This document shows, piece after piece, positions 60,801 through 64,000 of a DNA stretch of 64,000 nt. The DNA comes from Pteria penguin (Eukaryota > Mollusca > Bivalvia > Pterioida > Pteriidae). The stretch's first letter is position 1. Every line of letters starts with the position of its first letter. The notes below the pieces were generated by a model. The model saw only the letters and a program-made list of their open reading frames with translations, ran no database searches and was not told the DNA's origin. A program made the translations under genes and the position numbers. The stretch is from the NCBI GenBank assembly GCA_035048485.1, contig CM068583.1, positions 22,171,341 to 22,235,340 on the forward strand, in the 5' to 3' direction.

Positions 60801-62188
60801 TCATGATGACCAGACCTTTCATTAGGTAAGTCTGTTTCATCAAAGCTTTCTGTTGTGGTCATAATACACTGAAGGGAAATTGTTATTACAGAATTAGACA
60901 TTGCAGGGAAATAGCTGAATTGTGAATTGTGTTCAGCAGGGAAATAGCTGAAATGTGTTTAATGTTGTCTTTACAGTGAAAATCCAGTGGAAAGTTATAT
61001 AAATTATCGTCAGACTATGAAAGTATACATATTTAGCACTAATTGTATGCAATTCAGTGTTACTCTTTCTGTTAATCTCTTAAAGATGCTATTACCTTTT
61101 TGTACATACCAGTACTTAACTCAATTCAAAATAATAACTTTTTATGTAACATATATTAATAATAATGATAGAATAATGACATTGTATTTATTTATTTTAA
61201 GTTGTTCATAATTGCCATTACTATTTCAGTTCAAAATTTAGCTCAAAGCTACGATTCGTCCGTTCCTTGAAAGAGTTGGCACAGATATTACCTATGGAAT
61301 ATATATTTGTTCCAGATCAAGTCCAGCAGTAAGTCATACTCATCAGATATAAGATGTTCTATGAGATCAAATTTGATTAAAATATTTTTACAATAATATT
61401 GTTTCATTATAGAAAGATAGGTTTTAAATTGTTCTGAGGTGGCCAGTATGGCTGAGTGGGCAAATATATTTTGAGGAGATTTGAAGAGGCATCTCAGATG
61501 TCATCTACTTGGAAGTTTTGTTGCTACTTTTAATTGGTGAGTGATTTTCCAGGTAATCCAGGTGTGGCATGAAAGAAACAGTTAAAGCTCTGAGAATATA
61601 TCACACTTTGTCGTTAAAAACAGAAAATTATACATGTATCATGTTTTACTGTGTCAACAATTGCTTCTTTAAGCACACTACTCACATTATATAAAAGAAG
61701 GTCAAGGTTTTTGAGAGATAAATATAGCATCACACCAGCATTATTTAATCTTTACCAAAATGCTCATAAGAAATTAAAAAGATATTATATCAATATTTGG
61801 CAAATTAAACTTCTGTTATATTGAAATGTAATGAAACATTTTAGTAGAATGTTTATTAATAACATAATAGTTTTGTTTAGATTGTTTATTTAAAGATTGA
61901 ATTCATATTCATTACTGTTATTCAAGAACTAAAGCTGATAATTTTACATGTTAAATAGTCAGAGTACCTCTTTACACAAATATCCACCTTACATTTCATT
62001 TCTAAAAATAAATACCAATTGTCATACTGAATTATATACTTCGTTATTGTCATGCACACTAAAAGGGTAGATGCACTATGTTCATTTGATACTTTTTGTC
62101 TTAAAGGTACGATGACAAGTTAGCACAGCACAGTTCCAATGCTTCTACAACTTCCCAATCCCCTCACACCCTGCCTTCTCCCTCATGA
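1757..62188 (+). CDS. PRUNE2: Protein prune homolog 2-like (Prune + BCH fusion), whole gene, 19 coding exons
   Basis: The product joins a Prune-type DHH/DHHA2 phosphoesterase module (about residues 1-355) to a long disordered linker and a C-terminal BCH domain (about 1655-1826). Exons: 1757-1792, 2358-2465, 3445-3722, 21783-21892, 27796-27951, 28497-28591, 30072-30227, 31594-33553, 34035-34226, 36132-37579, 50984-51061, 55384-55540, 55775-55894, 56456-56617, 57600-57702, 58454-58585, 60739-60825, 61230-61328, 62107-62188. The sum is 5559 nt (1852 codons plus stop); every intron is GT-AG and every phase matches. Seen motifs: NEACDLDS (28-35), DHN (110-112), LVGSC (148-152), DTVN (183-186), LEWEND (1628-1633), and the BCH core IEPYKK...[10 protein letters not shown]. 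The vertebrate PRUNE2 family has the same order. Known roles of relatives are exopolyphosphatase/phosphodiesterase activity (Prune) and binding of Rho-family regulators and kinesin light chain (BCH proteins); a trafficking or scaffolding role here is inference. Exon edges were set by splice consensus and homology, without transcripts. Confidence 0.9.
2358..2465 (+). CDS. PRUNE2: PRUNE2-like exon 2 (Prune motif I)
   Basis: It encodes residues 13-48 with [20 protein letters not shown], the most conserved Prune segment, whose Asp residues bind the metal in the DHH family. Acceptor TATCCAG, donor CAG|GTGAGG, phase 0 at both ends, so it could be skipped without a frameshift but would remove the active-site loop. 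Confidence 0.93.
3312..3364. repeat. Hairpin/palindromic repeat
   Basis: Outer arms of 12 bp and inner arms of 7 bp (GAACCGC / GCGGTTC) with a 3-nt loop; only the linkers are unpaired. Confidence 0.6.
3445..3722 (+). CDS. PRUNE2: PRUNE2-like exon 3 (DHH-motif exon, here DHN)
   Basis: It encodes residues 49-141: [10 protein letters not shown], then [10 protein letters not shown], then LTLVDHNVL, each lined up with Prune. The family signature DHH reads Asp-His-Asn (3628-3636). The acceptor is TTTTGCAG, the donor is GAGAA|GTAAGT, and it ends in phase 2. The adjoining intron is 18 kb long, yet exon 4 restores an Asn codon and continues the Prune alignment exactly. Confidence 0.93.
4054..4280. 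mobile_element. MITE-like element, ~37-bp inverted repeats
   Basis: The left end (CCTGGGTCTGGCGCCATAAA and on through ACTTAAG) and the complement of the right end differ at about two positions. The body is AT-rich with no ORF. Confidence 0.7.
4281..7370 (+). other. Intron 3, CpG-poor proximal part
   Basis: It holds repeated 'CCACTG/CAGTGG' phrases at 5070-5265, a foldback at 5523-5620, diverged 'cctgtctataaaggtcac' repeats at 6236-6370, and a TA-rich microsatellite at about 7110-7170. No gene seen. Confidence 0.5.
5523..5620. repeat. Near-perfect foldback, 42-bp arms
   Basis: Arms 5523-5564 and 5579-5620 are complementary with one mismatch, around a 14-nt loop (GGCCTTTTCTGGCA). This looks like a foldback/MITE remnant. 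Confidence 0.8.
8583..8779. mobile_element. MITE-like element, imperfect long TIRs
   Basis: The left end (ATAATAGACCTTTTACCAAT, then TGTAAGAGGC...GGAC) matches the complement of the right end (TTAATATACCTTATTCCAAT, then TGTAAGAGGT...GGAC) over about 50 nt with several mismatches. Confidence 0.6.
10243..11507. mobile_element. Possible non-autonomous DNA transposon (~1.26 kb)
   Basis: The left end TGCAGCCTTATTCACGA resembles the complement of the right end TGCAGCCCTATTTACAAA. Both ends carry repeated 'CTTACGA/TCGTAAG' phrases inside. The interior has no transposase-like frame. TIR identity is modest. Confidence 0.45.
12233..12735 (+). repeat. Dispersed bivalve-type repeat
   Basis: Begins 'tgctcccggaatcaaagatt' and continues with 'cataacttttgaatcgtaag'-like and 'cgtgaccttgacc' phrases, ending near 'cgacagacagact'. 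The same phrases recur at 20620-21180, 27985-28275 and 35090-35390. Confidence 0.6.
12822..12856 (+). repeat. Poly-C tract (35 C)
   Basis: Unbroken run of C after GTA. Its length may be an assembly estimate. The complementary strand could form a G-quadruplex. Confidence 0.85.
13602..13856. repeat. Imperfect inverted repeat (possible MITE)
   Basis: AGAGAGGGTCCTCCGGTCAT... at the left resembles the complement of ...CTGAACCTCGTCCTCTCT at the right, including a shared 'CATTTCA(A/G)AAAA' stretch. Confidence 0.4.
15883..15989. repeat. Large palindromic foldback
   Basis: TGTCCTATGAAATA...AAATTGAAATATTCATAA is followed after a 7-nt loop by its near complement, ending TATTTCATAGGACA. Confidence 0.75.
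16197..16345 (-). repeat. 24-bp tandem array (5 copies) derived from a SINE core
   Basis: The unit reads TACCATGACACGGGCCTCGG plus TCTA. It runs into 'TACTGTCTCGTCTGAAGGAT', the reverse complement of the SINE interior at 16725-16765, so this is a minus-oriented SINE fragment with its core amplified. Confidence 0.75.
16637..16996 (+). mobile_element. tRNA-derived SINE
   Basis: The head has pol III A-box-like TGGCATAGTGG and B-box GGTTCGACTCC. The body contains GGATGAGACAGTAAAAACCG then CCCGTGTCACGG, and the tail ends 'catatacgtgaaataatcg...gacgtaaagcaata...caatcaa', as in molluscan SINEs. The 3' strand after the T-arm does not pair with GCCGGTG, so it is not a working tRNA. Confidence 0.8.
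17107..17212 (-). mobile_element. SINE fragment, minus strand
   Basis: Read in reverse: GCCTGCTTAGCTCAGCTGGT (A box), then TTCGACTCC (B box), then TTATCCTTCGGATGAGACAA. Same body family as the SINE at 16637 but a different tRNA-like head. Confidence 0.6.
17246..17346. repeat. Imperfect palindrome
   Basis: ATATTGTCCTCTTTCTTAAC... and its near complement ...GTTGGGAAAAGACAATAT flank about 20 nt of spacer. Confidence 0.55.
19316..19535 (+). repeat. Diverged ~54-bp tandem repeat, 4 copies
   Basis: Each copy has 'atcctcggtcagagc' then 'tgacattgtac' phrases (starting about 19319, 19371, 19426, 19478). Confidence 0.6.
20618..21180 (+). repeat. Dispersed bivalve-type repeat with poly-C tracts
   Basis: It starts TATGCCACCGGAATCAACGA and GGGGGCATCTAG, and carries C-rich runs (20716-20815) and two 'ttcgtgacaaaacctttc(c/t)gtcggtacca' units. 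Same family as 12233. Confidence 0.65.
21783..21892 (+). CDS. PRUNE2: PRUNE2-like exon 4 (DHHA2-side LVGSC motif)
   Basis: It encodes residues 141-178: [17 protein letters not shown], then [11 protein letters not shown], matching Prune VELVGSCATLVAE and the helix after it. The acceptor is TTGTTTCAG and the donor TTAG|GTAAGA. The last 22 nt plus the donor are the seed sequence of the minisatellite that begins immediately downstream. The 110-nt length (phase 2 in, phase 1 out) fits exons 3 and 5. Confidence 0.92.
21893..26425 (+). repeat. 33-bp minisatellite made of the exon 4/intron 4 boundary, ~137 copies
   Basis: The unit (for example ATAGCTACACTCTCGTAAGG then TAAGACATTGCAG) copies the last 22 nt of exon 4 (CAAATAGCTACACTCTTGTT, then AG) plus the donor GTAAGACATTG. 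Almost every unit carries AAG|GTAAGA. Some units (near 22613, 22770, 24265, 25193) lack 5 bp, losing one of the two GTAAG motifs. A variant pair (CATGTAGCTAATATCCTCG next to CACTCTTTTAAGG) recurs near 22890, 24443, 24780, 25277 and 25613, showing higher-order units. Long minus-strand frames arise from the 11-codon period and are not genes. Confidence 0.95.
26426..26800 (+). repeat. Degenerate 3' edge of the exon-4 minisatellite
   Basis: Units here are diverged, and several resemble the exon more than the array core does: the stretch at about 26668 has GCAAATAGCTACACTCTTGT then TA, identical to the exon end. These are likely the oldest units. Confidence 0.85.
26801..27795 (+). other. Intron 4 distal part
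   Basis: Apart from the 27350 repeat I see nothing recognisable. Confidence 0.5.
27350..27460 (+). repeat. Dispersed repeat shared with 16378-16520
   Basis: Both loci read '(c/g)aaatagccacac...', 'gcaaata(g/a)ccacact', 'atccacac', 'gtgaagcatyaaattatat' in the same order. It shares a short phrase with the minisatellite unit, but the order and spacing differ. Confidence 0.55.
27796..27951 (+). CDS. PRUNE2: PRUNE2-like exon 5 (DxxN motif)
   Basis: It encodes residues 178-230, starting [20 protein letters not shown], which matches the Prune segment with the metal-binding Asp (DCVN in vertebrates, DTVN here) and the GKATPKD stretch. Acceptor TTTGTAG; donor TCAG|GTTAGT. Both neighbours agree in phase. 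Confidence 0.93.
27985..28275 (+). repeat. Dispersed bivalve-type repeat in intron 5
   Basis: It begins 'gtgtttgtgaaacactaatg', includes 'ggtcaaaaggtcatggacct', a (GACAAACA)n stretch and 'atgccccccatctatgg'. It starts 34 nt after the exon 5 donor. Confidence 0.65.
28497..28591 (+). CDS. PRUNE2: PRUNE2-like exon 6 (DHHA2)
   Basis: It encodes residues 230-261, [15 protein letters not shown] followed by [14 protein letters not shown], matching Prune LTTEQMLRKDQK...VAISA. Acceptor TTATCAG, donor ATG|GTAAAG; it leaves phase 0. Confidence 0.9.
28592..30071 (+). other. Intron 6
   Basis: AT-rich with no recognised repeat, exon or RNA gene. Confidence 0.5.
30072..30227 (+). CDS. PRUNE2: PRUNE2-like exon 7 (DHHA2)
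   Basis: It encodes 52 whole codons (residues 262-313): [19 protein letters not shown], then [23 protein letters not shown]. This matches Prune LEAFL...FCQ...VAMTIFF...RQLAIF. Acceptor TTCACAG, donor AAG|GTAATT. Symmetric phase 0-0. Confidence 0.9.
30228..31593 (+). other. Intron 7, with a two-copy ~54-bp tandem repeat
   Basis: Units 30613-30666 and 30667-30720 share 'gcaccgtgcgyctgagtttg' and 'acaccatttataagaca'. Otherwise nothing recognised. Confidence 0.5.
31594..33553 (+). CDS. PRUNE2: PRUNE2-like giant exon 8 (end of Prune module, repeat linker)
   Basis: It encodes residues 314-967. The first 45 residues close the Prune module ([18 protein letters not shown] matches Prune YLQGNTQVSRKKLLP). 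The rest is Ser/Asp/Asn-rich and probably disordered. It holds repeated NVDLL phrases, clathrin-box-like LLNFD (32071-32085) and LLDLD (33217-33231), and four TPxNS motifs (Thr at 605, 657, 711, 774). The first three are each followed by LPSFNS and a short K/Q/R-rich helix. The TPxNSL...LP pattern also occurs in the C-terminal tail of vertebrate PRUNE1. The acceptor is ATTTTACAG and the donor AAAG|GTTAGT. An ATG at 31552 is intronic. Confidence 0.9.
34035..34226 (+). CDS. PRUNE2: PRUNE2-like exon 9 (linker)
   Basis: It encodes residues 967-1031, starting [16 protein letters not shown]. No domain was recognised. The acceptor is TTTCGTCAG after a T-run and the donor TTAG|GTATTT is weak. It is 192 nt long and phase 1 at both ends, so it could be a cassette exon skipped in frame. 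Confidence 0.75.
34560..35420 (+). repeat. Two dispersed repeat families in intron 9
   Basis: 34560-35000 has 'gatgataactaacattcctt' and 'tacttatcaaaa(a/g)g' blocks that recur at 58650-59060. 35090-35390 is a tandem pair of ~146-bp units starting 'cataacttttgaaccagaag', related to 12233 and 20618. The rest of introns 8 and 9 holds nothing recognised. Confidence 0.6.
36132..37579 (+). CDS. PRUNE2: PRUNE2-like giant exon 10 (acidic linker)
   Basis: It encodes residues 1031-1513, Ser/Glu/Asp-rich and probably disordered, with many SSxE/SDxE casein-kinase-2-like sites (for example [10 protein letters not shown]). Residues 1114-1134 ([20 protein letters not shown]) form a predicted amphipathic helix of the kind that binds PKA RII dimers. 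Acceptor AATTGTAG, donor CAG|GTATTG. Open for its full 1448 nt in the correct phase, which by chance is very unlikely. Confidence 0.85.
38606..38652. repeat. Hairpin CAAGACGTGGCCCT / AGGGCCACGTCTTG
   Basis: Perfect 14-bp arms (38606-38619, 38639-38652) around a 19-nt loop. A related phrase, 'agctgcaagatatggccc', occurs at 9138. Confidence 0.7.
40210..40675 (+). repeat. Repeat A, first copy
   Basis: About 450 bp, from 'attgcaaaaaatg' through 'cttaggtcggtcaattataag'. Nearly identical to 42068-42493. The end holds an internal partial duplication ('cagaagacatctnacnaagct'). Confidence 0.85.
41857..42068 (+). mobile_element. SINE-like repeat B, first copy (truncated)
   Basis: tRNA-like head with A-box TGGTATCGCACTGG and a B-box-like GATTGGATCCC, then 'tatctaaaacagtctaaaac' and the core GGCCCCGTGTCACGG, ending at 'gagacagcataaaattg' where copy A' starts. 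Confidence 0.7.
42069..42493 (+). repeat. Repeat A, second copy (A')
   Basis: High identity to 40210-40640. It is sandwiched between the two B copies, giving the order A ... B-A'-B'. Confidence 0.85.
42496..43255 (+). mobile_element. SINE-like repeat B', with internally expanded core
   Basis: Head as in 41857 (A box at about 42541, B box near 42580). At 42667-43080 the core has become a ~45-bp tandem array of about 9 copies (GGCCCCGTGTCACGGTATAC, then TGTC...GTGAGACAGTATAAACCGA). The usual SINE tail follows (TTGGCACGTAAAGATCACTA...CACCATATACGTGCAGTAG) to 43255. Confidence 0.75.
43598..43630. repeat. Perfect hairpin, 13-bp arms
   Basis: AGACATAGACTAC / GTAGTCTATGTCT around TTAGAAA. Confidence 0.7.
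48700..48995 (+). repeat. Dispersed repeat fragment
   Basis: 'cagtctgtccgtttattcat', 'tatgtccgtcag' and 'ggtcaccaaaggtcatgacc' phrases resemble the other bivalve-type blocks. Confidence 0.4.
50478..50600. mobile_element. Foldback element with 12-bp direct flanks
   Basis: A palindrome (TTGACATCGGCGGTT / AACCGCCGATATCAA with flanking complements of CTTCT and TCTGT) is bounded by identical CTACTATGGTAA at 50478-50489 and 50589-50600, which look like target-site duplications. Confidence 0.7.
50984..51061 (+). CDS. PRUNE2: PRUNE2-like exon 11 (26-codon linker exon)
   Basis: It encodes [20 protein letters not shown] and six more residues. No homology recognised; it is accepted from its good acceptor (CTTTTTCAG), strong donor (AAG|GTAAGT) and phase 0-0 fit between exons 10 and 12. 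It could be skipped in frame. The frame stays open upstream to an ATG near 50801. Confidence 0.65.
51431..52388 (+). repeat. 29-bp minisatellite, ~33 copies
   Basis: Unit: GTATAAGTACTAATGTAAGT then GGGATCCAT. Each unit carries GGATCC, a TACTAAT branch-point-like string and a GTAAGT donor-like string. It starts about 370 bp after the exon 11 donor. Confidence 0.9.
52389..53415 (+). other. Intron 11 between the two arrays
   Basis: No repeat or exon recognised. Confidence 0.5.
53423..55048 (+). repeat. 33-bp minisatellite, ~49 copies
   Basis: Unit: CCTTTGATGGTTGTCTGGGC then TATCTCTAGTCAT. Frames of about 400 codons are open on both strands because the unit has no stop in those frames and a period of 11 codons. 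They have no start context or homology. Blocks such as 53621-53800 and 53985-54170 repeat the same variant order, indicating higher-order duplication. Confidence 0.93.
55384..55540 (+). CDS. PRUNE2: PRUNE2-like exon 12 (acidic/Ser-rich segment before BCH)
   Basis: It encodes residues 1540-1592: [20 protein letters not shown], then a Ser-rich run ([20 protein letters not shown]) ending DRKA. Acceptor GCTTTTCAG, donor GCAG|GTGGGA. BNIP2 relatives carry a similar acidic region N-terminal to BCH. Confidence 0.82.
55775..55894 (+). CDS. PRUNE2: PRUNE2-like exon 13 (KLC-type W-acidic motif)
   Basis: It encodes residues 1592-1632: [15 protein letters not shown], then DPTGELEWE. It aligns with the BNIP2/caytaxin region KKKLMAPDISLTLD...EFEWED. 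The motif L-E-W-E followed by N-D across the next junction fits the tryptophan-acidic peptide that binds kinesin light chain TPR domains, known in caytaxin. Acceptor TGTTCCAG, donor GAAA|GTGAGT. Confidence 0.9.
56367..56387 (+). pseudogene. Decayed duplicate of the exon 14 acceptor
   Basis: TTTCTTCCCTGTTGATGATA versus the real TTTCTTTCCTGTAGATGATA (56442-56461). The duplicate lost its AG (TAG to TTG), so the downstream acceptor is the only usable one. Confidence 0.55.
56456..56617 (+). CDS. PRUNE2: PRUNE2-like exon 14 (start of BCH domain)
   Basis: It encodes residues 1632-1686 including [20 protein letters not shown] and YKKVLSHGG, matching BNIP2 WRMFRIGEQDHRVDMKAIEPYKKVISHGG. Acceptor TTTCCTGTAG, donor GGAG|GTAAGT. 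A decayed copy of this acceptor lies about 75 bp upstream. Confidence 0.95.
56986..57368 (+). repeat. 43-bp GC-rich minisatellite, ~9 copies
   Basis: Unit: GACAGGAGATGCTCACTCCT then CCCGGGCACCTGGTCTCACCTCT. Much richer in G+C than the surrounding intron 14. Nearly every unit has a CACCTG E-box. Confidence 0.9.
57600..57702 (+). CDS. PRUNE2: PRUNE2-like exon 15 (BCH)
   Basis: It encodes [20 protein letters not shown], then the run ending YVMDNLF, matching BNIP2 [14 protein letters not shown]...YRYLMDNLF. Acceptor TTCTTTAG, donor TTTAT|GTAAGT, phase 2 out. Confidence 0.95.
57951..58050 (+). mobile_element. tRNA-like SINE head
   Basis: TTTGGCCGAATGG (A box) and GGGTCTGAATCC (B box) are spaced as in a tRNA gene, but the arms do not close into a full cloverleaf. 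Confidence 0.5.
58454..58585 (+). CDS. PRUNE2: PRUNE2-like exon 16 (BCH)
   Basis: It encodes [20 protein letters not shown], then [19 protein letters not shown] and MIDR, nearly collinear with BNIP2 YVIGTLELLVAENYMIVYLNGAT. Acceptor TTGTTTTAG, donor GGAG|GTTAGT. Confidence 0.95.
58640..59070 (+). repeat. Diverged repeats in intron 16
   Basis: Three or four units with 'gataactnaagttccttgcat' and 'aaaaggggaagat(g)cctatt', the same family as 34700-35000. The rest of intron 16 (59071-60738) shows nothing recognisable. Confidence 0.55.
60739..60825 (+). CDS. PRUNE2: PRUNE2-like exon 17 (BCH, basic Rho/GAP-contact region)
   Basis: It encodes [20 protein letters not shown], then IVMMTRPFI, matching BNIP2 [20 protein letters not shown]. 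The basic RLRKNLK helix lies in the part of BCH domains implicated in contacts with Rho GTPases and their regulators. Acceptor TTTTAACAG, donor TTAG|GTAAGT. Confidence 0.95.
   Translation, partial: VKKEFEIPHVGPSHFMAQNHCHDDQTFH
61230..61328 (+). CDS. PRUNE2: PRUNE2-like exon 18 (end of BCH)
   Basis: It encodes [20 protein letters not shown], then [13 protein letters not shown], matching BNIP2 SSKFSQKIRYVFNLAELAELVPMEYVGIPE. The donor is CA|GTAAGT; the phase-2 remainder can join either last exon (62107 or 63578) in frame. Confidence 0.94.
61329..62106 (+). other. Intron 18
   Basis: A weak tRNA-like stretch (GGCCAGTATGGCTGAGTGGG, 61441-61460) may be a SINE remnant. Otherwise nothing. Confidence 0.35.
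62107..62188 (+). CDS. PRUNE2: PRUNE2-like exon 19a (short C-terminus)
   Basis: It encodes [18 protein letters not shown] and SPHTLPSPS, then TGA (62186-62188). The acceptor is TCTTAAAG. A perfect donor, ATGA|GTAAGT (cut after 62206), lies 18 nt past the stop, so the transcript may splice on to 63578 as 3' UTR. An AATAAA at 62400 would instead end it here. Confidence 0.85.
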
Positions 62189-62399
62189 CCTTTCCCTACA
62201 CAATGAGTAAGTACATAGAAATCAGGATAAGAATCCTCGTAATCAAACAAGATGTGCTTATACCTGTGTTATAAAGCTTTTTTATGTTATGACTTAAATA
62301 CACCTGAGGTATAATTTGTTCTGGGAGGAAAGTTGTTGTCTTTTTCTCTGACATGAATTGAAGAGCATTGTAAACTTTCCATTTTGATGCACTTTTTTT

Positions 62400-62405
62400 A
62401 ATAAA
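62400..62405 (+). terminator. AATAAA poly(A) signal candidate for the short form
   Basis: Canonical hexamer 212 nt after the 62188 stop, just before the 40-bp tandem array. A second AATAAA is at 63336-63341. Confidence 0.4.
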
Positions 62406-62446
62406 AAAAATTAGATGACTTATTACAGTTGGTATCTTGTTTGGCT

Positions 62447-63095
62447 TGCAGTGTAAAGGTATCTGGTTTGAGTTCACTGCTGGCTTATGGCATTAAGGTC
62501 AGTAGTTTGAGTTCCATTGGTGGCTTGTGGCATAAAGGTCTGTGGTTTAAGTTTCACTGGTGGCTTGTGGCATAAAGGTCTTTGGTTTAAGTTTCACTGG
62601 TGGCTTGTGGCATAAAGGTCTTTGGTTTAAGTTCCACTGGTGGCTTGTGGTATAAAGGTCTGTGGTTTAAGTTCCTTAGGTGGCTTGTGGCATAAAGGTC
62701 TTTGGTTTAAGTTCCACTGGTGGCTTGGGGCATAAAGGTCTGTGGTTTAAGTTCCAATGGTAGCTTGTAGCATAAAGGTCTTTGGTTTAAGTTCCACAGG
62801 TGGCTTGTAGCAAAAAGGTCTTTGGTTTACGTTCCACTGATGGCTTGTGGTATAAAGGTCTGTGGTTTAAGTTCCACTGGTGGCCTGTGGCATAAAGGTC
62901 TTTTATTTAAGTTCACTGGTGGCTTGTGGTGTAAAGAGCTGTGGTTTTGAGTCCTACTGGTGGCTTGTGACATAAAGGTCTGTGGTTTGAGATCACTGGT
63001 GGCTTGCGGGATGGGTGGTTTGTGAGACTGGTGGCTTGTGATATAAAGGTCCATGGTTGAAGTTCCACGGGTAGCTTGTGGGATTGGTGGCTTGC
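62447..63095 (+). repeat. 40-bp minisatellite, ~16 copies
   Basis: Unit: GGCTTGTGGCATAAAGGTCT then GTGGTTTAAGTTCCACTGGT. It sits between the two alternative last exons and becomes irregular after about 62920. Confidence 0.88.
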
Positions 63096-63577
63096 AGTGT
63101 AAAAATTTATGATTTGTACTGCATCAGGTAGATACCTTTACCAATACATGAGATATTCTAAATCAGATACCTTCAGAAACTAACAAACAAATTAAGAAAC
63201 AAATTATAGGAAATTATATCTGTTTACCATATAAACAAGTAGTGTTTTGTGTATATTCTGCTGCTACTTTGACCATATAAAAGAGAAATTGAGTTGAAAT
63301 AGCACATGTTAAGGATGATATTCACACCAGTACATAATAAACATGGTTACTCTTCCAGAAACTTTTCTTACTGTGTACATGGAACAATATTTTTGTATTT
63401 ATGAATTCAAATACAGTTTGTTCTTGATATGTTGATCCATAAGGGTTCTTGAACAATTTTGTATGTTGTCACAGTAATGGCATTTTAGTTCTCTGTATTC
63501 AGGTATTTAGTAGTGTGTTCCACTAGTTTAGATCTTTGGTGAATATGAAAATCATCTGCATTTTACTGTTTTTGCAG
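63096..63577 (+). other. Non-coding stretch before exon 19b
   Basis: Contains an AATAAA at 63336. Nothing else recognised. After exon 19b, 63807-64000 is AT-rich, probably 3' UTR. Confidence 0.4.
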
Positions 63578-63806
63578 TGTTGAAACAATGCTTGAGCAGA
63601 ATCCTAATTATTTGGAGGAGTCTGATAAAGGTAATGATGAAAAAGATGAAAAGAAGAGAAAGAAGAAAGAAGAGAAAAAAGAGAAGAAAGAAAAGGAAAA
63701 AGAGAAAAAGATAGCAGAAAAGACAAAAAAGTTAGAAGACAAGAAAACAAATGAGAAAACTGAAAAGAAAGGTGTACGAAGATTTTTTAGCATAAGGAAA
63801 AAATAA
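63578..63806 (+). CDS. PRUNE2: PRUNE2-like exon 19b (alternative lysine-rich C-terminus)
   Basis: Joined from exon 18, it gives VETMLEQNPNYLEESDKG, then about 45 residues that are almost only Lys and Glu, then GVRRFFSIRKK and TAA (63804-63806). The acceptor (TGTTTTTGCAG) is strong and the phase fits exon 18 exactly (CA|T = His). The K/E run should form a charged single helix, and the basic end could touch membranes; both are inference. If exon 19a is included, this exon becomes 3' UTR. Total length for this form is 1901 residues. Confidence 0.7.
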
Positions 63807-63807
63807 A
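63802..63807 (+). terminator. AATAAA overlapping the exon 19b stop codon
   Basis: The hexamer includes the TAA stop (63804-63806). Use here would leave almost no 3' UTR, so a later signal beyond the window is also likely. Confidence 0.3.
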
Positions 63808-64000
63808 AATGCTAAGTAAATTTTTGAGTGTGATGTGACTTCTGTGACCCATATGTAAAATTTGAAAAAGAAATTGTCTAAGTTAGCATTATATACTTAA
63901 TTTTTAATCACCATAAATAATGAAAACATTTTAATGATAATTTTTTTTATTTACATGAAAGATAACATTTTAATGATCATGTCATATCATTTTATCTACC

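Overview
This window is eukaryotic and most likely from a bivalve mollusc. The basis is AT-rich DNA, GT-AG introns, gene-body sequence poor in CpG, tRNA-derived SINEs, and dispersed repeats of a style I associate with bivalves (blocks mixing 'cataacttttgaaccag', 'ccttgacctt' and 'gccaccggaatcaa' phrases, plus frequent 'acatgta'). The species cannot be fixed from the sequence.

One gene on the + strand fills the window: a protein prune homolog 2 (PRUNE2/BMCC1)-like gene. Its coding part runs from the ATG at 1757 to a stop at 62188, or to an alternative stop at 63806. I assembled 18 shared coding exons plus two alternative last exons. All junctions keep phase, giving 1852 or 1901 residues. The product has an N-terminal Prune (DHH/DHHA2 phosphoesterase) module in exons 1-7 and the start of exon 8, a low-complexity acidic linker of about 1200 residues (two giant exons, 8 and 10), a kinesin-light-chain-type tryptophan-acidic motif, and a C-terminal BCH (BNIP2/caytaxin/CRAL-TRIO-like) domain in exons 14-18.

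Layout: 1-1655 is upstream or 5' non-coding with a small inverted-repeat element. 1656-3722 holds exons 1-3. 3723-21782 is an 18-kb intron, CpG-rich from about 7.4 kb, with foldback elements, SINEs and bivalve repeats. Exon 4 (21783-21892) runs straight into a roughly 4.5-kb 33-bp minisatellite. 27796-37579 holds exons 5-10. 37580-50983 is a 13.4-kb intron with a duplicated SINE/repeat block and a second CpG-rich interior. 50984-62188 holds exons 11-19a, with four further minisatellites in the introns and 3' region. 63578-63806 is the alternative lysine-rich last exon.

The most striking observation is that the large minisatellite after exon 4 is made of the exon 4/intron 4 boundary itself. 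The last codons of the exon plus the 5' splice site are repeated about 135-140 times, so the intron begins with a long field of near-perfect splice donors, most of them closer to consensus than the authentic one. Other points are an Asn in the third position of the DHH motif, a fourfold TPxNS repeat, clathrin-box-like and PKA-RII-anchor-like motifs in the linker, alternative C-termini, and two independent tandem expansions of the same SINE core. I found no second protein gene and no functional tRNA gene. The long open frames on the minus strand are by-products of 33-bp repeat periods.
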